Shown here: positions 52,409 through 52,543 of the stretch, piece after piece
How the letters are laid out: each line of letters begins with the position of its first letter
How positions within the stretch are numbered: the first letter of the stretch is position 1
Assembly (NCBI GenBank): GCA_036384915.1
Contig: DASVLJ010000033.1
Location: forward strand, 1 to 52,543
Direction: 5' to 3'
DNA: 52,543 nt
Origin: PKWO01 sp036384915
GTDB taxonomy: Bacteria > Pseudomonadota > Gammaproteobacteria > Burkholderiales > Burkholderiaceae_D
The notes under the pieces: generated by a model
Told to the model about the DNA's origin: nothing
Database searches by the model: none
What the model saw: the letters and a program-made list of their open reading frames with translations, nothing else
Position numbers and translations under genes: made by a program

Positions 52409-52455
52409 TTGGCCAGGTTAAATTCCCCCACCTTTGGCCATGTCAAATTCCCCCA
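52409..52455. mobile_element. probable IS21-family terminal repeats at the window edge
   Basis: Two direct 22-bp units, ttggccaggttaaattccccca (52409-52430) and a 20/22 match at 52434-52455, have a 25-bp period. Tandem 'gggggaattta' units are typical of terminal transposase-binding sites of IS21-like elements. No istA or istB coding sequence is in the window; the element would continue beyond 52543 or be a remnant. Confidence 0.45.
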
Positions 52456-52543
52456 GGCAGGACAGCGCCGATTGTAGGCTAAGTCCGTGCCGTTGTCGCC
52501 GATGGGCCATCAGGCAGGAGTGTCACCGGTCGAGTTGAACCGT

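Noticed and set aside
1..52543. CRISPR arrays, rRNA or tRNA genes
   Set aside because: No regularly spaced repeats, rRNA segments or cloverleaf-like genes were recognised in the intergenic regions by eye; a tRNA search program could still find a missed one.

Overview
The window reads as a chromosomal segment of a GC-rich betaproteobacterium, most likely Burkholderiales, family Oxalobacteraceae (Massilia, Duganella or Janthinobacterium type). The basis is protein-level resemblance: a Burkholderia-style long thymidylate synthase, a PuuE/UraD-AllC urate pathway, IorAB-type molybdenum hydroxylases and DUF4337, plus dispersed intergenic repeats of the 'gtagggtggaa...ttccacc' type. No rRNA, tRNA, CRISPR array or replication origin was recognised. 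Assignment to a genus is not possible from the sequence alone.

Layout, 0-14 kb. A small orphan hypothetical gene comes first, then a divergent MmyB-type regulator and SDR pair. Next is a ureide cluster: uraH diverges from puuE and a uraD-allC fusion gene, which together would take 5-hydroxyisourate and allantoin towards ureidoglycolate. The fusion gene is followed by a 109-bp inverted-repeat element and a decayed second copy of its own 3' end. A cobalamin-type radical SAM gene diverges from a translationally coupled trio (membrane protein, CrtC/AttH-like lipocalin, MsbA-like ABC exporter). A three-gene set follows: small membrane protein, Lgt-like integral membrane protein, and a cysteine-rich radical SAM enzyme related to MJ0619/tetraether synthase.

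Layout, 14-32 kb. thyA and folA flank an inverted 471-aa gene whose N-terminus resembles cargo of extracellular contractile injection systems. DUF4337, a fold-type-I Arg/Lys/Orn decarboxylase and a lipoprotein pullulanase follow; the last two converge on a strong terminator. A tightly overlapping five-gene operon encodes SWIM zinc-finger, DUF5691, MoxR-type AAA+ ATPase, DUF5682 and VWA proteins. It is comparable to E. coli yehLMPQ.

Layout, 32-43 kb. A two-gene module encodes a small presumed antitoxin or immunity protein and an 860-aa zeta-toxin polyprotein. Four exported proteins on the minus strand follow, including a FlgT/CsgG-like lipoprotein and a second possible FlgT/LPP20-like protein; strong hairpins separate them, so they form a candidate undescribed envelope system. 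Then come a DsbA/FrnE-like protein, small exported and cytosolic proteins, dcd, a REP-like repeat and a relic of a transposase tail.

Layout, 43-52.5 kb. iorA-iorB-xdhC (2Fe-2S subunit, molybdopterin subunit, cofactor-insertion protein) is preceded by a near-consensus sigma-54 promoter and diverges from an AcoR-like sigma-54 activator, with a palindromic candidate enhancer between them. The remainder is gene-poor: about 1 kb without a convincing gene, a CZB-domain protein, two small hypotheticals and, at the right edge, paired repeats that resemble an IS21-family terminus.
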